A stretch of DNA of 64,000 bases from Desulfovibrio sp. UIB00 (GCF_022508225.1 NZ_JAETXJ010000008.1:102558-166557), one strand, 5' to 3'. Shown: positions 51,508 to 60,788, counted from the stretch's first letter. Numbers and translations: made by a program. Notes: generated by a model not told the origin, from the sequence alone.

Positions 51508-52680
51508 TTATGCGTACACGCGTGGGTTCATACCGCCAAAAAGGCAGAGCACTTCGTACGAAATGGTGCCCAGCGCGTCGGCGATGTCCTGCGGCGTCAC
51601 CGCTTTTTGACCCGCCTCGGCGGGGCCGCCCACAAGCCATGCGGTGTCGCCCACGCGCACGAGCGGCAGATCGCTGACATCGGCCATGATCATGCCCATG
51701 CACACCCGGCCAACCTGGGGGGCGCGCCGTCCGTTGATGAGCATGGCGGCACGTGTTGAGAGCGCGCGGTTGAAAGCCGTGGCGTAGCCAATGGCAACAA
51801 CCGCCACGGTGGCGGGCTTTTGCGCCGTAAACAGCCGACCATACGACACGCTGCGGCCCTCGGCTACCTGACGCACTTCGATAACGGGCGCGCTGACGCT
51901 CATGGCCCATTCCAAACCGAGCGCGGCGCCCTTGCCCTCCCACGAGGTCCCCGTAAAGGGATTGCCGCCGTAAAGCGAAATGCCGGGGCGGCATACCTCG
52001 AAATGCGCTTCGGGGCGGCCTATGGTGCCAGCCGTATTGCAGAGCGAGCGCTCAATATCCGGAAATGCCGCGCGCAGCGCGTCAGACATGGCGGTAAAGC
52101 GCTTGATCTGATCCTGCGAATAGGCTTCCTGTTCCGGCACGTCGGCGCAGGAAAAGTGCGATATGACCATGGCCGGGCAGATGCCCGGGATGTTGCGCAG
52201 GCGGTCGATGACCTGAGGCAGTTCTTCCTGCGAAAAGCCAAGGCGGCCCATGCCGGTTTCGCACTTTATGGCAACCCGCAGGGTGCGTCCGGCGTGGCAG
52301 TGGGCTGCGGCGCGCTCAAGCTGGTCAAAGTTGCCCACCACCGGGGTCAGTCCCTGCATGACGGCTCCCTGCCATTCCACATCGGTGAGAGCGCCCAGAA
52401 GCGGCACAATGGTTTGCCGCAGGCCAGCGTCGCGCAGGGCCATGCCTTCTGATACGGTTCCCACGGCAAAGCGCCGCGCGCCAGCGTCAGACAAAATCCG
52501 CGCCACAGGCACAAGGCCGTGGCCGTAGGCATCGGATTTGATGACCGGCATAAGCTTTTCAGCCTTGCCCATACGGCCAAAATTGCGGCGGATGGCGGCC
52601 AGATCGATGTGGCACAGCGATGGTGAAAACGTGCAGTCGCTCACAGGGAATTCCCTCATTTGAACTTTGCTGAAGGACAT
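51508..52680 (-). CDS. alr: alanine racemase
   Basis: The protein has the fold type III PLP motif VIKSDAYGHG, with the catalytic lysine near residue 48, the SYG tyrosine region near residue 283 (EGRSVSYGRLF) and VGRVCMGMIMADVSDL. It converts L- to D-alanine for the cell wall. The open frame gives 390 residues; a GTG at 52644 with GAGGG upstream would give a start closer to the family norm. It is separated from rpsF by about 140 bp holding the rpsF promoter. Confidence 0.95.
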   Translation of the reverse strand: MSFSKVQMREFPVSDCTFSPSLCHIDLAAIRRNFGRMGKAEKLMPVIKSDAYGHGLVPVARILSDAGARRFAVGTVSEGMALRDAGLRQTIVPLLGALTDVEWQGAVMQGLTPVVGNFDQLERAAAHCHAGRTLRVAIKCETGMGRLGFSQEELPQVIDRLRNIPGICPAMVISHFSCADVPEQEAYSQDQIKRFTAMSDALRAAFPDIERSLCNTAGTIGRPEAHFEVCRPGISLYGGNPFTGTSWEGKGAALGLEWAMSVSAPVIEVRQVAEGRSVSYGRLFTAQKPATVAVVAIGYATAFNRALSTRAAMLINGRRAPQVGRVCMGMIMADVSDLPLVRVGDTAWLVGGPAEAGQKAVTPQDIADALGTISYEVLCLFGGMNPRVYA

Positions 52681-52790
52681 TCTGCGCGGTTTGTCCGCGC
52701 ACCGCGCATGGCGGCAGCGAAGGGTCGCCGTCCCTTGCGGCCCCCCGGCGCAACGGCCCCGGCCATTGCGCGCAACACCCTTTAATGAAA

Positions 52791-52817
52791 GGGGGCAAGC
52801 TTAACAATATTGCCCCC
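52791..52817. other. GC-rich hairpin in the alr-tgt divergent region
   Basis: GGGGGCAA (52791-52798) pairs with TTGCCCCC (52810-52817) around an 11-base loop. No T-run follows. It lies between the divergent alr and tgt genes and may be structural or a protein site. Confidence 0.4.
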
Positions 52818-52960
52818 AAGGCACAACAATTAGCCGTGCGGCATCCTCGCGCATTTGCCGCAAACCATAACTTTTTGAGCCGGAATCTGCGGATATCCGC
52901 TCACGATGCGGCGTGCTCCCCCTCTTGCGCAGTGCGGCGCTTGCGGCTACTCTGCGCGGC

Positions 52961-54100
52961 ATGTCCCAATCCGTATTTACCATCGAACACACCGACGGCG
53001 CGGCCCGCGCCGGGGTGCTGCGCACGGCTCACGGCACTATCCCCACGCCTATCTTCATGCCCGTGGGAACCGTGGGCTCCGTCAAGGCGCTTGCCCCGGA
53101 TGATCTGGCCGCCATTGGCGCGCCCATCATTCTGGGCAATACCTATCACCTTTATCTGCGCCCCGGCGATGAGCTTGTGCACAGGCGCGGGGGGCTGCAC
53201 AAGTTCGCCTCCTGGCCCGGCTCCATCCTGACGGACAGCGGCGGTTTTCAGGTATTCAGCCTGAGTTCGCTGCGCAAGATCCGCGAGGAAGGCGTGGAGT
53301 TCCGCTCGCACCTCGACGGCTCAAAGCATCTGTTCACGCCTGAAAAGGTGCTGCAAATCCAGCGTAACCTGAATTCAGACATCATGATGGTGCTTGACGA
53401 ATGCGTGCCCTTTGGCGCGGATTACGCCTATACGGAAAAATCCCTGGCCCTGACCACGCGCTGGGCCAAGCGCGCCATGGACGCCTATCCGCCCGGTTCG
53501 GCGCATAATCTGATGTTTGGCATCACGCAGGGCGGTTTTTACAAAGACCTGCGCGAGCGCTCGGTAAACGAACTGTGCGCTATGGATTTTGACGGCTTTG
53601 CCATTGGCGGGCTTTCGGTGGGCGAGCCGAAAGACAAGATGTACGACCTGCTCTACCACACAGCGCCCCTGCTGCCCGGTGAAAAGCCGCGCTACCTCAT
53701 GGGCGTGGGGACGCCGCTGGACATTGCCACGGGCATCCATGCCGGGGTGGATATGTTCGACTGCGTGCTGCCCACCCGTAATGCGCGTAATGGCACGCTC
53801 TACACATCGCTTGGCAAGATCAACATCAAGCGGCGCGAATTTGCCGAGGATGACGGCCCCCTTGACCCCAACTGCCGTTGCTACGCCTGCCGCAATTTTT
53901 CGCGAGCCTATCTGCGGCATCTGTACGCCAGTCAGGAATTGCTGTCCTTCCGGCTCAATTCCCTTCACAACCTCACCTATTTTCTCGATCTGGCGCGCAA
54001 CGCGCGTCAGGCCATCGTGGAAGGGCGCTATATGGATTTTCTGGCGAAAATCACAGCCCTGTATCCCGACGAAGCCGCCCGCGCCGCCGCTGGCTCGTAA
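52961..54100 (+). CDS. tgt: queuine/preQ1 tRNA-ribosyltransferase Tgt
   Basis: The 379-residue TIM-barrel protein shows [57 protein letters not shown], the catalytic-region [22 protein letters not shown] and the zinc-site CRCYAC...H. It inserts preQ1 at G34 of Asp, Asn, His and Tyr tRNAs. The start at 52961 follows a poorly defined site; an in-frame start at 52913 adds 16 residues. A terminator follows at 54124. Confidence 0.96.
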   Translation: MSQSVFTIEHTDGAARAGVLRTAHGTIPTPIFMPVGTVGSVKALAPDDLAAIGAPIILGNTYHLYLRPGDELVHRRGGLHKFASWPGSILTDSGGFQVFSLSSLRKIREEGVEFRSHLDGSKHLFTPEKVLQIQRNLNSDIMMVLDECVPFGADYAYTEKSLALTTRWAKRAMDAYPPGSAHNLMFGITQGGFYKDLRERSVNELCAMDFDGFAIGGLSVGEPKDKMYDLLYHTAPLLPGEKPRYLMGVGTPLDIATGIHAGVDMFDCVLPTRNARNGTLYTSLGKINIKRREFAEDDGPLDPNCRCYACRNFSRAYLRHLYASQELLSFRLNSLHNLTYFLDLARNARQAIVEGRYMDFLAKITALYPDEAARAAAGS

Positions 54101-54123
54101 GCGCAACAAATATCGTCCATATA

Positions 54124-54157
54124 AAGGGAAGGAGCTTTATGGTTTCTTCCCTTTTTT
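54124..54157. terminator. terminator after tgt
   Basis: AAAGGGAAG pairs with CTTCCCTTT around GAGCTTTATGGTTT, and TTTT continues on the plus strand. The minus strand side also has T-rich sequence, so it may serve the DUF5665 gene as well. Confidence 0.7.
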
Positions 54158-54179
54158 GTGGCAAGAATGCGCGTTCCTG

Positions 54180-54458
54180 TCAGCTGCCCTTCGCCATGTT
54201 CATGATCTGTTGCAGCAGTTCTGTAAGGTAAGGGATGTTCATGCTGATGATGCGGGCCAGTATCTTGTAAAGGACGGCTAAAACCAACGATGCGCCAATA
54301 CTGAACCCCAGCCCTCTGGCAATGCCCGAAAGAAAGTTGAGCCAAAGGATCTTGCCGGTTTTTTGCGACAGGCGGACATATTCCGTGAGGCCTGCGTTGT
54401 CGAGGCGTTGCAGCAGGAGTTCGGCATCGGTCTGTCTGGCTTCAGGTCGCTTGTCCAT
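54180..54458 (-). CDS. DUF5665-like small membrane protein
   Basis: The 92-residue protein has an amphipathic N-terminal half and one hydrophobic segment with LNFLSGIARGLGFSIGASLVLAVLYKIL, the pattern of DUF5665. No function is established for the family. It lies convergent with tgt and 150 bp downstream of the VUT transporter gene. Confidence 0.75.
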   Translation of the reverse strand: MDKRPEARQTDAELLLQRLDNAGLTEYVRLSQKTGKILWLNFLSGIARGLGFSIGASLVLAVLYKILARIISMNIPYLTELLQQIMNMAKGS

Positions 54459-54519
54459 TGATCCCCCTCGTGCGGAGTGCCGCTTGAGGCAGAGTCTATA
54501 CGGTAAGCTCTCAAATCAC

Positions 54520-54550
54520 AAAAACCCGTGATCCTGCGACCACGGGTTTG
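54520..54550 (-). terminator. terminator of the VUT transporter gene
   Basis: On the minus strand AAACCCGTG pairs with CACGGGTTT around GTCGCAGGAT, and TTTGTG follows. It lies about 60 bases past the stop codon of the VUT gene. Confidence 0.75.
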
Positions 54551-54606
54551 AAAATGTGTGTTGTGCTTTGCGGCAGATGCGGGGCATGCCCCAGCAGGGT
54601 CGCCCT

Positions 54607-55125
54607 CTATGCCTGAATGTGCTCAAGCCCGCATTCGCGCTGCTCGCGGCGGCGTACCAGCCAGAAGACAAGCAGCGATCCTGCCAGTTTGCTCAGACTC
54701 ATGGTAATGACAGACCACGGTGTGGCAATGCCGATCATGCCCAGAAACACGATGCTGTCCAGCGGCGCGCCCACAAGGCTTGAAATGAGAATGCGCTGTG
54801 AAAAGGGACGGCGGGTAAAGGTGTATACCGCCCAATCGCCAAGTTCGCCCACGGCAAAGGCTGCGGCGCTGGCCAGCGCGAGCTGCGGGCTGGCCATGAA
54901 CCAGCTGACCACGCAGCCCACCAGCATGCCCCAGAGTACATGATGCCCCACGCGGCGCTGCGCGTAATCGCGCACCACAAAAATAAAGCCGACGATGAGC
55001 GAAAGGGGAGCCCACATATCGCCATTGGGCAACTGAATGAGCGGGGTGACAGAAAAGGCGAAGTTAACGCCCACAATAAGTGCAATATAGGTAAATAGGC
55101 TGAACATGGGCGGGAGAGTAGGCAT
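54607..55125 (-). CDS. VUT family transporter, probable queuosine precursor transporter
   Basis: The ~172-residue protein has about five membrane helices of the VUT family (PF02592 type): a hydrophobic N-terminal helix (SLFTYIALIVGVNFAFS), then FVVRDYAQRRVGHHVLWG, FAVGELGDWAVYTFTRR and APLDSIVFLGMIG. YhhQ-type members move preQ0 or preQ1, which fits the nearby tgt. The start at 55125 is chosen by hydropathy; an upstream extension and a start at 55107 are also open. No preQ1 riboswitch is recognised upstream. Confidence 0.8.
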   Translation of the reverse strand: MPTLPPMFSLFTYIALIVGVNFAFSVTPLIQLPNGDMWAPLSLIVGFIFVVRDYAQRRVGHHVLWGMLVGCVVSWFMASPQLALASAAAFAVGELGDWAVYTFTRRPFSQRILISSLVGAPLDSIVFLGMIGIATPWSVITMSLSKLAGSLLVFWLVRRREQRECGLEHIQA

Positions 55126-55380
55126 TGGCGCGCCTGTAGTCAAGGGTGGCTGTGGAATGCCCCGCTGTTTGGGACGTGGCAGAAATATAATATGATGGGC
55201 TGTCCGGCGACAGGGAAAATGCATGTGTTGCCCCGTGATCGATTTTTGCGCCCGGTTTTGCGGCTACGTCTGTCCCCTGTATCTGTCCGGTTTTGGGCCG
55301 GAGGATGGGTCGGGGCAATGCTGCGCGTCTTGACCCCGAAGCGCGGATGTGGGACAGAAAGCCAGTTATAGTATGTTTCT

Positions 55381-55397
55381 AGAGTAAAGTTTACTCT
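55381..55397. promoter_or_regulatory. 17-bp perfect palindrome between the VUT gene and era
   Basis: AGAGTAAAGTTTACTCT is a perfect palindrome around a single central G. It lies in the 457-bp divergent gap (55126-55582), about 186 bp before the era start, and may be a regulator operator for era or the VUT gene. The rest of the gap shows no other recognised element. Confidence 0.4.
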
Positions 55398-55582
55398 GAC
55401 TGTGCCGGGCAGGTGCGCAAACCCACGCCCGCCCGAACGCGGAAGCGCAATTTCTTTGAGATGTTAGCCCGCATAGGGCGGCCTTTGTCGTGCCAATGCG
55501 CCCGCGCCCTGCAAAATTGCCAGAAAATTATCCGTCGAAGTTTGCGGCGGTAGAGGCTGGATGTTTCCAGCCGGGAGAAAGA

Positions 55583-56506
55583 ATGTCGGATCAGAACTAT
55601 CGTTGCGGCTGGGTCGCGCTTATGGGGCCGCCCAACGCGGGCAAATCCACCCTGCTGAACGCTTTGCTCGGCCAGAAGGTGACCATTGTCACCCCCAAGC
55701 CGCAGACCACGCGCAATCAGATTGTGGGCATCCTTACGGACGAGAAAGCCCAGGTTATTTTTATGGATACGCCGGGCCTTGCCCAGGTGCGCGGCCGGCT
55801 GAGCAAAACCATGCTCCAGGCCGTGTGGCAGAGCCTTGCCCAGGCCGAAGTCATCATGCCCGTGCTTGACGCCCACCTGTACATCCGCCATCCGGAATTT
55901 CTGGACCGCGACCTTGAGCCGCTGTCCAGGGCGCTTTCCAACGATGACCGGCCCATGGTCGTGGTGGTCAACAAGGTGGATCTGTTCTCGGACAAAAGCC
56001 GCATGCTGCCGCTTTTGACCCGTCTGAGCGAAATGTGGCCCAAGGCGGAAATTTTCCCCACTTCGGCCCTGAACCGGGACGGCCTGCCGGAACTGGCAAA
56101 ACTTATCCGCTCCAAGCTGCCCGTTGCTCAGGCCCAGTTCCCCGAAGACCAGATTTCCACGGCCCCCATGCGTTTCATGACTGCGGAAATCGTGCGAGAA
56201 AAGCTGTTCCTGCATCTGCGCCAGGAAGTGCCTTATTCCGTGGCCGTGGATGTGGAAAACTGGGAGGAAGACGAAGAGCGTGGCCAGACTGTGATCCACG
56301 CGGTCATCTACGTGGGGCGGCCCATGCACAAGGCCATGGTTATTGGCCGTGCGGGCGCATCCATCAAGCAGATAGGCATTGAGGCCCGCAAGGAAATTCA
56401 GGATCTGGTGGGCGGCAAGGTGCATCTGGAGCTTTGGGTCAAGGTGCGCGAGCACTGGACAGAAGACGCCGCCTTCCTGCGCGAGATGGGCCTGATGGCG
56501 GAGTAG
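55583..56506 (+). CDS. era: ribosome biogenesis GTPase Era
   Basis: The 307-residue protein shows G1 [17 protein letters not shown]3 MDTPGLA and G4 [10 protein letters not shown], and then a C-terminal KH domain containing [36 protein letters not shown]. Era binds 16S rRNA during 30S maturation. The ATG at 55583 follows GGGAGA; an in-frame start further upstream is rejected. It lies 2 bp before the YggS-like gene. Confidence 0.96.
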   Translation: MSDQNYRCGWVALMGPPNAGKSTLLNALLGQKVTIVTPKPQTTRNQIVGILTDEKAQVIFMDTPGLAQVRGRLSKTMLQAVWQSLAQAEVIMPVLDAHLYIRHPEFLDRDLEPLSRALSNDDRPMVVVVNKVDLFSDKSRMLPLLTRLSEMWPKAEIFPTSALNRDGLPELAKLIRSKLPVAQAQFPEDQISTAPMRFMTAEIVREKLFLHLRQEVPYSVAVDVENWEEDEERGQTVIHAVIYVGRPMHKAMVIGRAGASIKQIGIEARKEIQDLVGGKVHLELWVKVREHWTEDAAFLREMGLMAE

Positions 56507-56508
56507 TC

Positions 56509-57237
56509 ATGGGCGATACCTTGTTGCTCGAACGCTATGCGCGGGTGCTTGACCGCATTGACGCTGCCTGCGCATCGGCTGGTCGCTCCCGCGAAGGCGT
56601 GAGGCTTATTGCCGTTTCAAAGCTGCATCCGGCGGAATCCCTGGCCCAGGTGGCCGCCGCCGGGCAGATTGATTTTGGCGAAAATTACGTTCAGGAGGCC
56701 TTGCAGAAAAGGCAAGACCTGAGCGCAGACCCGGCCACAGCAGCTCAGTGCGCCGGGATCCGCTGGCACATGATCGGTCATGTGCAAAGCCGCAAGGCTC
56801 CGCTGGTGGCTGGGGCTTTCAATCTTGTGCATACCCTTGATTCCCGCAAGCTTGCGGACGCTTTTGAACGGCGTCTGGCGGAGGGCGGTGCGCGCCAGCC
56901 AGTGTTGCTTGAAGTAAATGTTGGTGGCGAATCGCAAAAATCCGGTGTGATGTCTGCAGATTTGCCGGAATTGGCCGATTATGTTCTTGAGCGTTGTCCG
57001 CACCTTGAGGTGCAGGGCCTCATGTGTCTGCCCCCGGTTTTTGACGCGGGCGATGCCGCGCGGCCCCATTTTGCAAGACTGCGTGAATTGCGCGATGCCT
57101 TGAGCACCCGCCTTGGCCTGCCCCTGCCCGAGCTTTCCATGGGTATGAGCGGCGATTTTGAAGGCGCTGTGGCCGAAGGGGCCACCATGGTGCGCATAGG
57201 TACGGATATTTTCGGGCCGCGTCCTGCCAAGGTGTGA
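56509..57237 (+). CDS. YggS/PLPBP family pyridoxal phosphate-binding protein
   Basis: The 242-residue protein has the alanine-racemase-like barrel of the family: LIAVSKLHPAESLAQVAAAGQIDFGENYVQEALQK with the PLP lysine, WHMIGHVQSRKAPLV, VLLEVNVGGESQKSGV and the C-terminal LSMGMSGDFEGAVAEGATMVRIGTDIFG. These proteins act in PLP homeostasis and have no known racemase activity. It starts 2 bp after era. The fli cluster begins 92 bp later. Confidence 0.92.
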   Translation: MGDTLLLERYARVLDRIDAACASAGRSREGVRLIAVSKLHPAESLAQVAAAGQIDFGENYVQEALQKRQDLSADPATAAQCAGIRWHMIGHVQSRKAPLVAGAFNLVHTLDSRKLADAFERRLAEGGARQPVLLEVNVGGESQKSGVMSADLPELADYVLERCPHLEVQGLMCLPPVFDAGDAARPHFARLRELRDALSTRLGLPLPELSMGMSGDFEGAVAEGATMVRIGTDIFGPRPAKV

Positions 57238-57329
57238 ACAGCTTTGGCACAAAGTCTGCTATATGCCATGCAGACCTGAATGACTTGAGCGGTTCGCATT
57301 CATGACCCCACAATAGCGGTGGAGTACGT

Positions 57330-57989
57330 ATGGCGGCCAAAGAAAAAGAATCAAAGGCCCTGCCGGAAGGGCAGGCTGAAAACCCCAAGAAGGGCTCCAA
57401 GGCCAAGCGCATCGTCATTATTTTGGCGATATTGCTTATCACTCTGAGTGGCGCTGGCATTGGGGGCTATTGGTGGTTTTTTATGCGTACGCCGTCTTCG
57501 GCAAATTCTGCGCCCGCTGAGGCTGCATCTGCTGATGCCGCAGGCAAGGGCGCGGCGGGCCAGACAGGCGCGGGCGGTTCCGGCGGTGCCAACGGCGGTG
57601 CGTCCGGCCATGCCGGGGCAGGCGGTTCTGGCGGCGCTGGAGGCGCGGGTGACGGGCGCATTGAACGGCAGGGCGATCTGCCGCGCAGCAGTGGTCAGGT
57701 TTTGCCATTGCCGCCCATAACCGTGAATATTTCCGACCCCTCGGGGCGGCGGTACCTCAAGCTGGGCATGGAGGTCGAGGTCAATGCGGACGTTGCCGCC
57801 GCGTTGCAGGCCAACAATCCGCGTATCCGCGATGCCATCATCATGCTGCTGGCGGGCAAGACGTTTAATGATATCTCCACGCCTGACGGCAAGGTGCTGT
57901 TGAAGGCGGAAGTGGCCGCGCGGCTGAACCAGATTCTGGGCGCGCAAAGGGTCATACGCGTATATTTTACCGATTTTGTAGTGGAGTAG
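57330..57989 (+). CDS. fliL: flagellar basal body-associated protein FliL
   Basis: The 219-residue protein has one N-terminal membrane helix (RIVIILAILLITLSGAGIGGYWWFF), a ~60-residue Gly/Ala-rich linker, and a C-terminal periplasmic domain that ends VIRVYFTDFVVE. FliL sits near the stator and helps load torque. The linker is longer and more repetitive (GAGGSGGAGGAGD) than usual. It is the first gene of a fliL-fliN-fliO-fliP-fliQ series. Confidence 0.9.
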   Translation: MAAKEKESKALPEGQAENPKKGSKAKRIVIILAILLITLSGAGIGGYWWFFMRTPSSANSAPAEAASADAAGKGAAGQTGAGGSGGANGGASGHAGAGGSGGAGGAGDGRIERQGDLPRSSGQVLPLPPITVNISDPSGRRYLKLGMEVEVNADVAAALQANNPRIRDAIIMLLAGKTFNDISTPDGKVLLKAEVAARLNQILGAQRVIRVYFTDFVVE

Positions 57990-58140
57990 CGCGGGAAGCT
58001 CTGCCTCTGGCAGCTGATTTTTGTGCGGACGCGGTTTCAGATAGAGGCTTTTGGCAGCCATGCCCGGTGCGGGGCGCGCTGTTGCCGCGATGCCGCCCGA
58101 ATTTCGGGTGAGCATGTTGGAATAGAGAATGAGGTGACGT

Positions 58141-58716
58141 ATGTCGCAGGAAGATCAGGAAGCCTTGGCGGCCCAGTGGGCCGCGCAACTGGAAGATGAA
58201 GCCAATGCGGCAGAATCTGCTGCGCCTGCTGCACCCGCTGCGCCTGCTGCTGATGCTGCGCCTGGTGGTGCGGCTGGCAGCGGTTTGGATGAAGAAGCTC
58301 TGGCGGCTCAGTGGGCTGAATCGCTGGCCCAGGATGAGGAAGACAAGGGGCCGACCTCCTTTGGCGGCGCTGGTGCAGGGCTTGGCGGTCATGCGGTAGA
58401 CGCGCATTTTCAGGACATGACGGAAATGGCCCGTCAGCCCAAGGACAACAAGCTCAAGCGGGAACTGGATTTTATTCTGGATATTCCGCTGGATGTGTCC
58501 GCCGAACTTGGGCGCACCCGTCTGCTTATCAACGAACTGCTGCAGCTTGGGCAGGGTTCTGTGGTGGAGCTGAACAAGCTGGCTGGCGAACCGCTGGAAG
58601 TATTTGTGAACGGTAAGCTGGTGGCGCGCGGCGAAGCCGTGGTCATCAACGAAAAGTTCGGCGTGCGCCTCACCGACATCATCAGCCCCATTGAAAGGGT
58701 GAAGCAGCTTGGCTAG
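58141..58716 (+). CDS. fliN: flagellar motor switch protein FliN
   Basis: The 191-residue protein ends with the surface-presentation (SpoA) domain: LDFILDIPLDVSAELGRTRLLINELLQLGQGSVVELNKLAGEPLEVFVNGKLVARGEAVVINEKFGVRLTDI. The ~110-residue N-terminus is acidic and contains two similar blocks, EALAAQWAAQLEDE and EALAAQWAESLAQDE, reminiscent of the FliM/FliN CheY-binding segment. FliN with FliM and FliG forms the C-ring. It overlaps fliO by eight bases. Confidence 0.93.
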   Translation: MSQEDQEALAAQWAAQLEDEANAAESAAPAAPAAPAADAAPGGAAGSGLDEEALAAQWAESLAQDEEDKGPTSFGGAGAGLGGHAVDAHFQDMTEMARQPKDNKLKRELDFILDIPLDVSAELGRTRLLINELLQLGQGSVVELNKLAGEPLEVFVNGKLVARGEAVVINEKFGVRLTDIISPIERVKQLG

Positions 58717-59302
58717 CCTGCCCCTACTGCTGGCCGCCGCCGAAGGCGGCCTTTCGGGCAGCGCGGTACGCGGCGTGGTCACTTCTGGCGCGCAAGGATC
58801 CGCGCCAGCGGTGCCGCCGGGGCTGGAACAGACCGTGGCTGCCGCTGCCGAGCAGATGCTCCGTGGGCTGGATATGGCCGCGCAGGCCGCGCAAAGCGTG
58901 GGCATTGCTACGGAACAGGCCGCTGCCTCGCTGGCGGAACCGGCTTCAACGCTGGGACAGTCGTCCTTTTCTTGGAGTAGCTATATTCAGGCCGTGGGTA
59001 TTCTGTTTTTGCTGGTGGCCGTGCTGTGGCTGGCCGTATGGCTGGCGCGGCGTTTCGGCAAGTTCAATTTTCTGCCGCGTCCGGGGGCGCTGCCGCGCGA
59101 TGCCCTGGTCATGGAGGCCCAGCTTCCGCTTGGGCCGCGTAAAGGCTTGATGGTGGTACGCTTTTTGAATAGAAGGTTGCTGCTGGGCGTTACCGACCAG
59201 CAGATTACCCTTCTGACAGAGGAGCAGGCACAGCATGAGCCAGAAAACGCCGATTTCAAACAGATCATGGAAGAAGCCCGTCGCGGCGCTGGCGGCAGCT
59301 AG
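58709..59302 (+). CDS. fliO: flagellar biosynthesis protein FliO
   Basis: The 197-residue protein has a long N-terminal Ala-rich region, one membrane helix (YIQAVGILFLLVAVLWLAVWLARRFGKFN) and a C-terminal cytoplasmic part with RDALVMEAQLPLGPRKGLMVVRFLNRRLLLGVTDQQITLL, the FliO signature. FliO helps assemble FliP in the flagellar export apparatus. The start is TTG at 58709, overlapping fliN, and it overlaps fliP by 68 bases. Confidence 0.88.
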   Translation: MASLPLLLAAAEGGLSGSAVRGVVTSGAQGSAPAVPPGLEQTVAAAAEQMLRGLDMAAQAAQSVGIATEQAAASLAEPASTLGQSSFSWSSYIQAVGILFLLVAVLWLAVWLARRFGKFNFLPRPGALPRDALVMEAQLPLGPRKGLMVVRFLNRRLLLGVTDQQITLLTEEQAQHEPENADFKQIMEEARRGAGGS

Positions 59303-60032
59303 CCTCTTCATCCTCCTCATGCCGGTTCTGGCCCTTGCGGCTCAGGATCTGGCCATGCCCACAATGCAGCTCACTCTGGCTGGTGGGGCGCAATCGCCGG
59401 AAAAGGTCTCGGTGCTGCTGGAAATTCTTTTCCTGCTCACCGTGCTTTCCGTTGCCCCGGCCATCATGCTCACTGTTACAAGTTTTACCCGCATCATCAT
59501 TGTTTTCAGCTTTCTGCGGCAGGCCATGGGCGTGCAGCAGTTGCCCCCCACCCAGATTCTTGCCAGCCTTGCCATTTTTATGACGGTGGTCATCATGTAT
59601 CCCGTGGGCAAGCAGATCAATGATAACGCCCTGCAGCCCTATCTGGCCGAGCAGATCGACTACAAGGTGGCGCTTGACAGGGCGCAGGCCCCTTTGCGCA
59701 CTTTTATGTTCAAGCATACGCGCGAAAAAGATCTCTCTGTTTTTTATTCCATCAGTAAGATGGAAGCGCCGCGCAGCAAGGAGGAAGTGCCCACCATGCT
59801 GCTGGCCGCCGCCTATGTCATCAGCGAGCTTAAAACCGCCTTTACCATCGGCTTTCTCATCTACATTCCTTTTCTGGTGCTGGATATGGTCATCTCCAGC
59901 GTGCTGCTTGCCATGGGCATGATGATGCTGCCGCCCATGATGGTGTCCATGCCCTTCAAGTTGCTGCTTTTTGTCATGGTGGACGGCTGGAATCTGCTGG
60001 TTGGCTCGTTGGTGAACAGTTTTCTGCTCTGA
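59235..60032 (+). CDS. fliP: flagellar biosynthesis protein FliP
   Basis: The 265-residue protein has a signal sequence (NRSWKKPVAALAAASLFILLMPVLALAA), then the conserved FliP core: VLLEILFLLTVLSVAPAIMLTVTSFTRIIIVFSFLRQAMG, YIPFLVLDMVISSVLLAMGMMMLPP and LLVGSLVNSFLL. It forms the FliPQR export gate. AGGAG lies before the ATG at 59235 inside fliO. It is followed by fliQ, and no fliR is found next. Confidence 0.96.
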   Translation: MSQKTPISNRSWKKPVAALAAASLFILLMPVLALAAQDLAMPTMQLTLAGGAQSPEKVSVLLEILFLLTVLSVAPAIMLTVTSFTRIIIVFSFLRQAMGVQQLPPTQILASLAIFMTVVIMYPVGKQINDNALQPYLAEQIDYKVALDRAQAPLRTFMFKHTREKDLSVFYSISKMEAPRSKEEVPTMLLAAAYVISELKTAFTIGFLIYIPFLVLDMVISSVLLAMGMMMLPPMMVSMPFKLLLFVMVDGWNLLVGSLVNSFLL

Positions 60033-60115
60033 CCGACGCTCTGCGTTCAGCTTTGGCCCGGTTTTTGCCTATGGGTTGGAAAGATTCGCACACCGTCAAT
60101 TTTCAGGAGTCACCC

Positions 60116-60385
60116 ATGTCCCCAGATTTCGTCATCGGTTTCGGTCGGCAGGCCATTGAACTTTGCTTGATGATGTCCTTGCCCATGCTTGGTGTGGGCC
60201 TTGGTGTGGGCGTGGTAGTGAGCATTATTCAGGCGGCAACCCAGATTCAGGAAATGACGCTGACCTTCATCCCCAAGGTCGTGTGCATGTTTCTGGCTCT
60301 GCTTATGGCCCTGCCCTGGCTCATGGAGCGCATGATTACCTTTACCCGCGACGTGTTCATCAATATTCCCACCTATATCCGGTAA
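60116..60385 (+). CDS. fliQ: flagellar biosynthesis protein FliQ
   Basis: The 89-residue protein has two membrane helices and the FliQ pattern DFVIGFGRQAIELCLMMSLPMLGVGLGVGVVVSIIQAATQIQEMTLTFIPK. It is part of the FliPQR export gate. AGGAG precedes the ATG at 60116; the in-frame start at 60053 is rejected. The cluster ends here without fliR or flhB. Confidence 0.95.
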   Translation: MSPDFVIGFGRQAIELCLMMSLPMLGVGLGVGVVVSIIQAATQIQEMTLTFIPKVVCMFLALLMALPWLMERMITFTRDVFINIPTYIR

Positions 60386-60420
60386 AGACTGCCTCTCGGG
60401 TCGCCCTTATCGGCGCGCAC

Positions 60421-60476
60421 AACCCGCTCCGCCATCCGCGCATTCTTGCGCAGCACTGGCATGGGGCGGGTTTTTT
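60421..60476 (+). terminator. terminator of the fli operon
   Basis: AACCCGCTCC pairs with GGGGCGGGTT around a 36-base GC-rich loop, and TTTTTT follows. It lies 36 bases past the fliQ stop. The remainder of the 60386-60788 gap holds only the next terminator. Confidence 0.75.
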
Positions 60477-60667
60477 GCGTTCAACGATGGTTTGCCAATT
60501 TGCGCAGATGTAACGCTCCAAGGGGGCGCATTATGTTGTTTAGGGTGTTTTGATTCTGATATGAGCAACAGCATAACTGTATTTTGCGCAGTTGGTTTGC
60601 TATTTGTGATGTATAAAATCTATCTAATAAATATCTAGAGAAAGTTTAGGGTTGTTTTGTTTGTAAT

Positions 60668-60700
60668 AAAAAAGGAAGTGTGGTTGCACTTCCTTTTTTA
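60668..60700. terminator. bidirectional terminator
   Basis: GGAAGTG pairs with CACTTCC around TGGTTG, with A-runs before and T-runs after, so it can end transcripts on both strands. It lies 89 bases past the SpoU methyltransferase stop. Confidence 0.8.
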
Positions 60701-60788
60701 TGCTGTCAAGAGCTTGTCTGAACTGCGCAAAAAGGGCCTATTGTGTTGGCGTGCTTTTTGCTTTGGGATTTGCTGAGCAGAAATTGCC

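Noticed and set aside
55126..55382. preQ1 riboswitch upstream of the VUT transporter
   Set aside because: No segment matches the short preQ1-I aptamer on reading.
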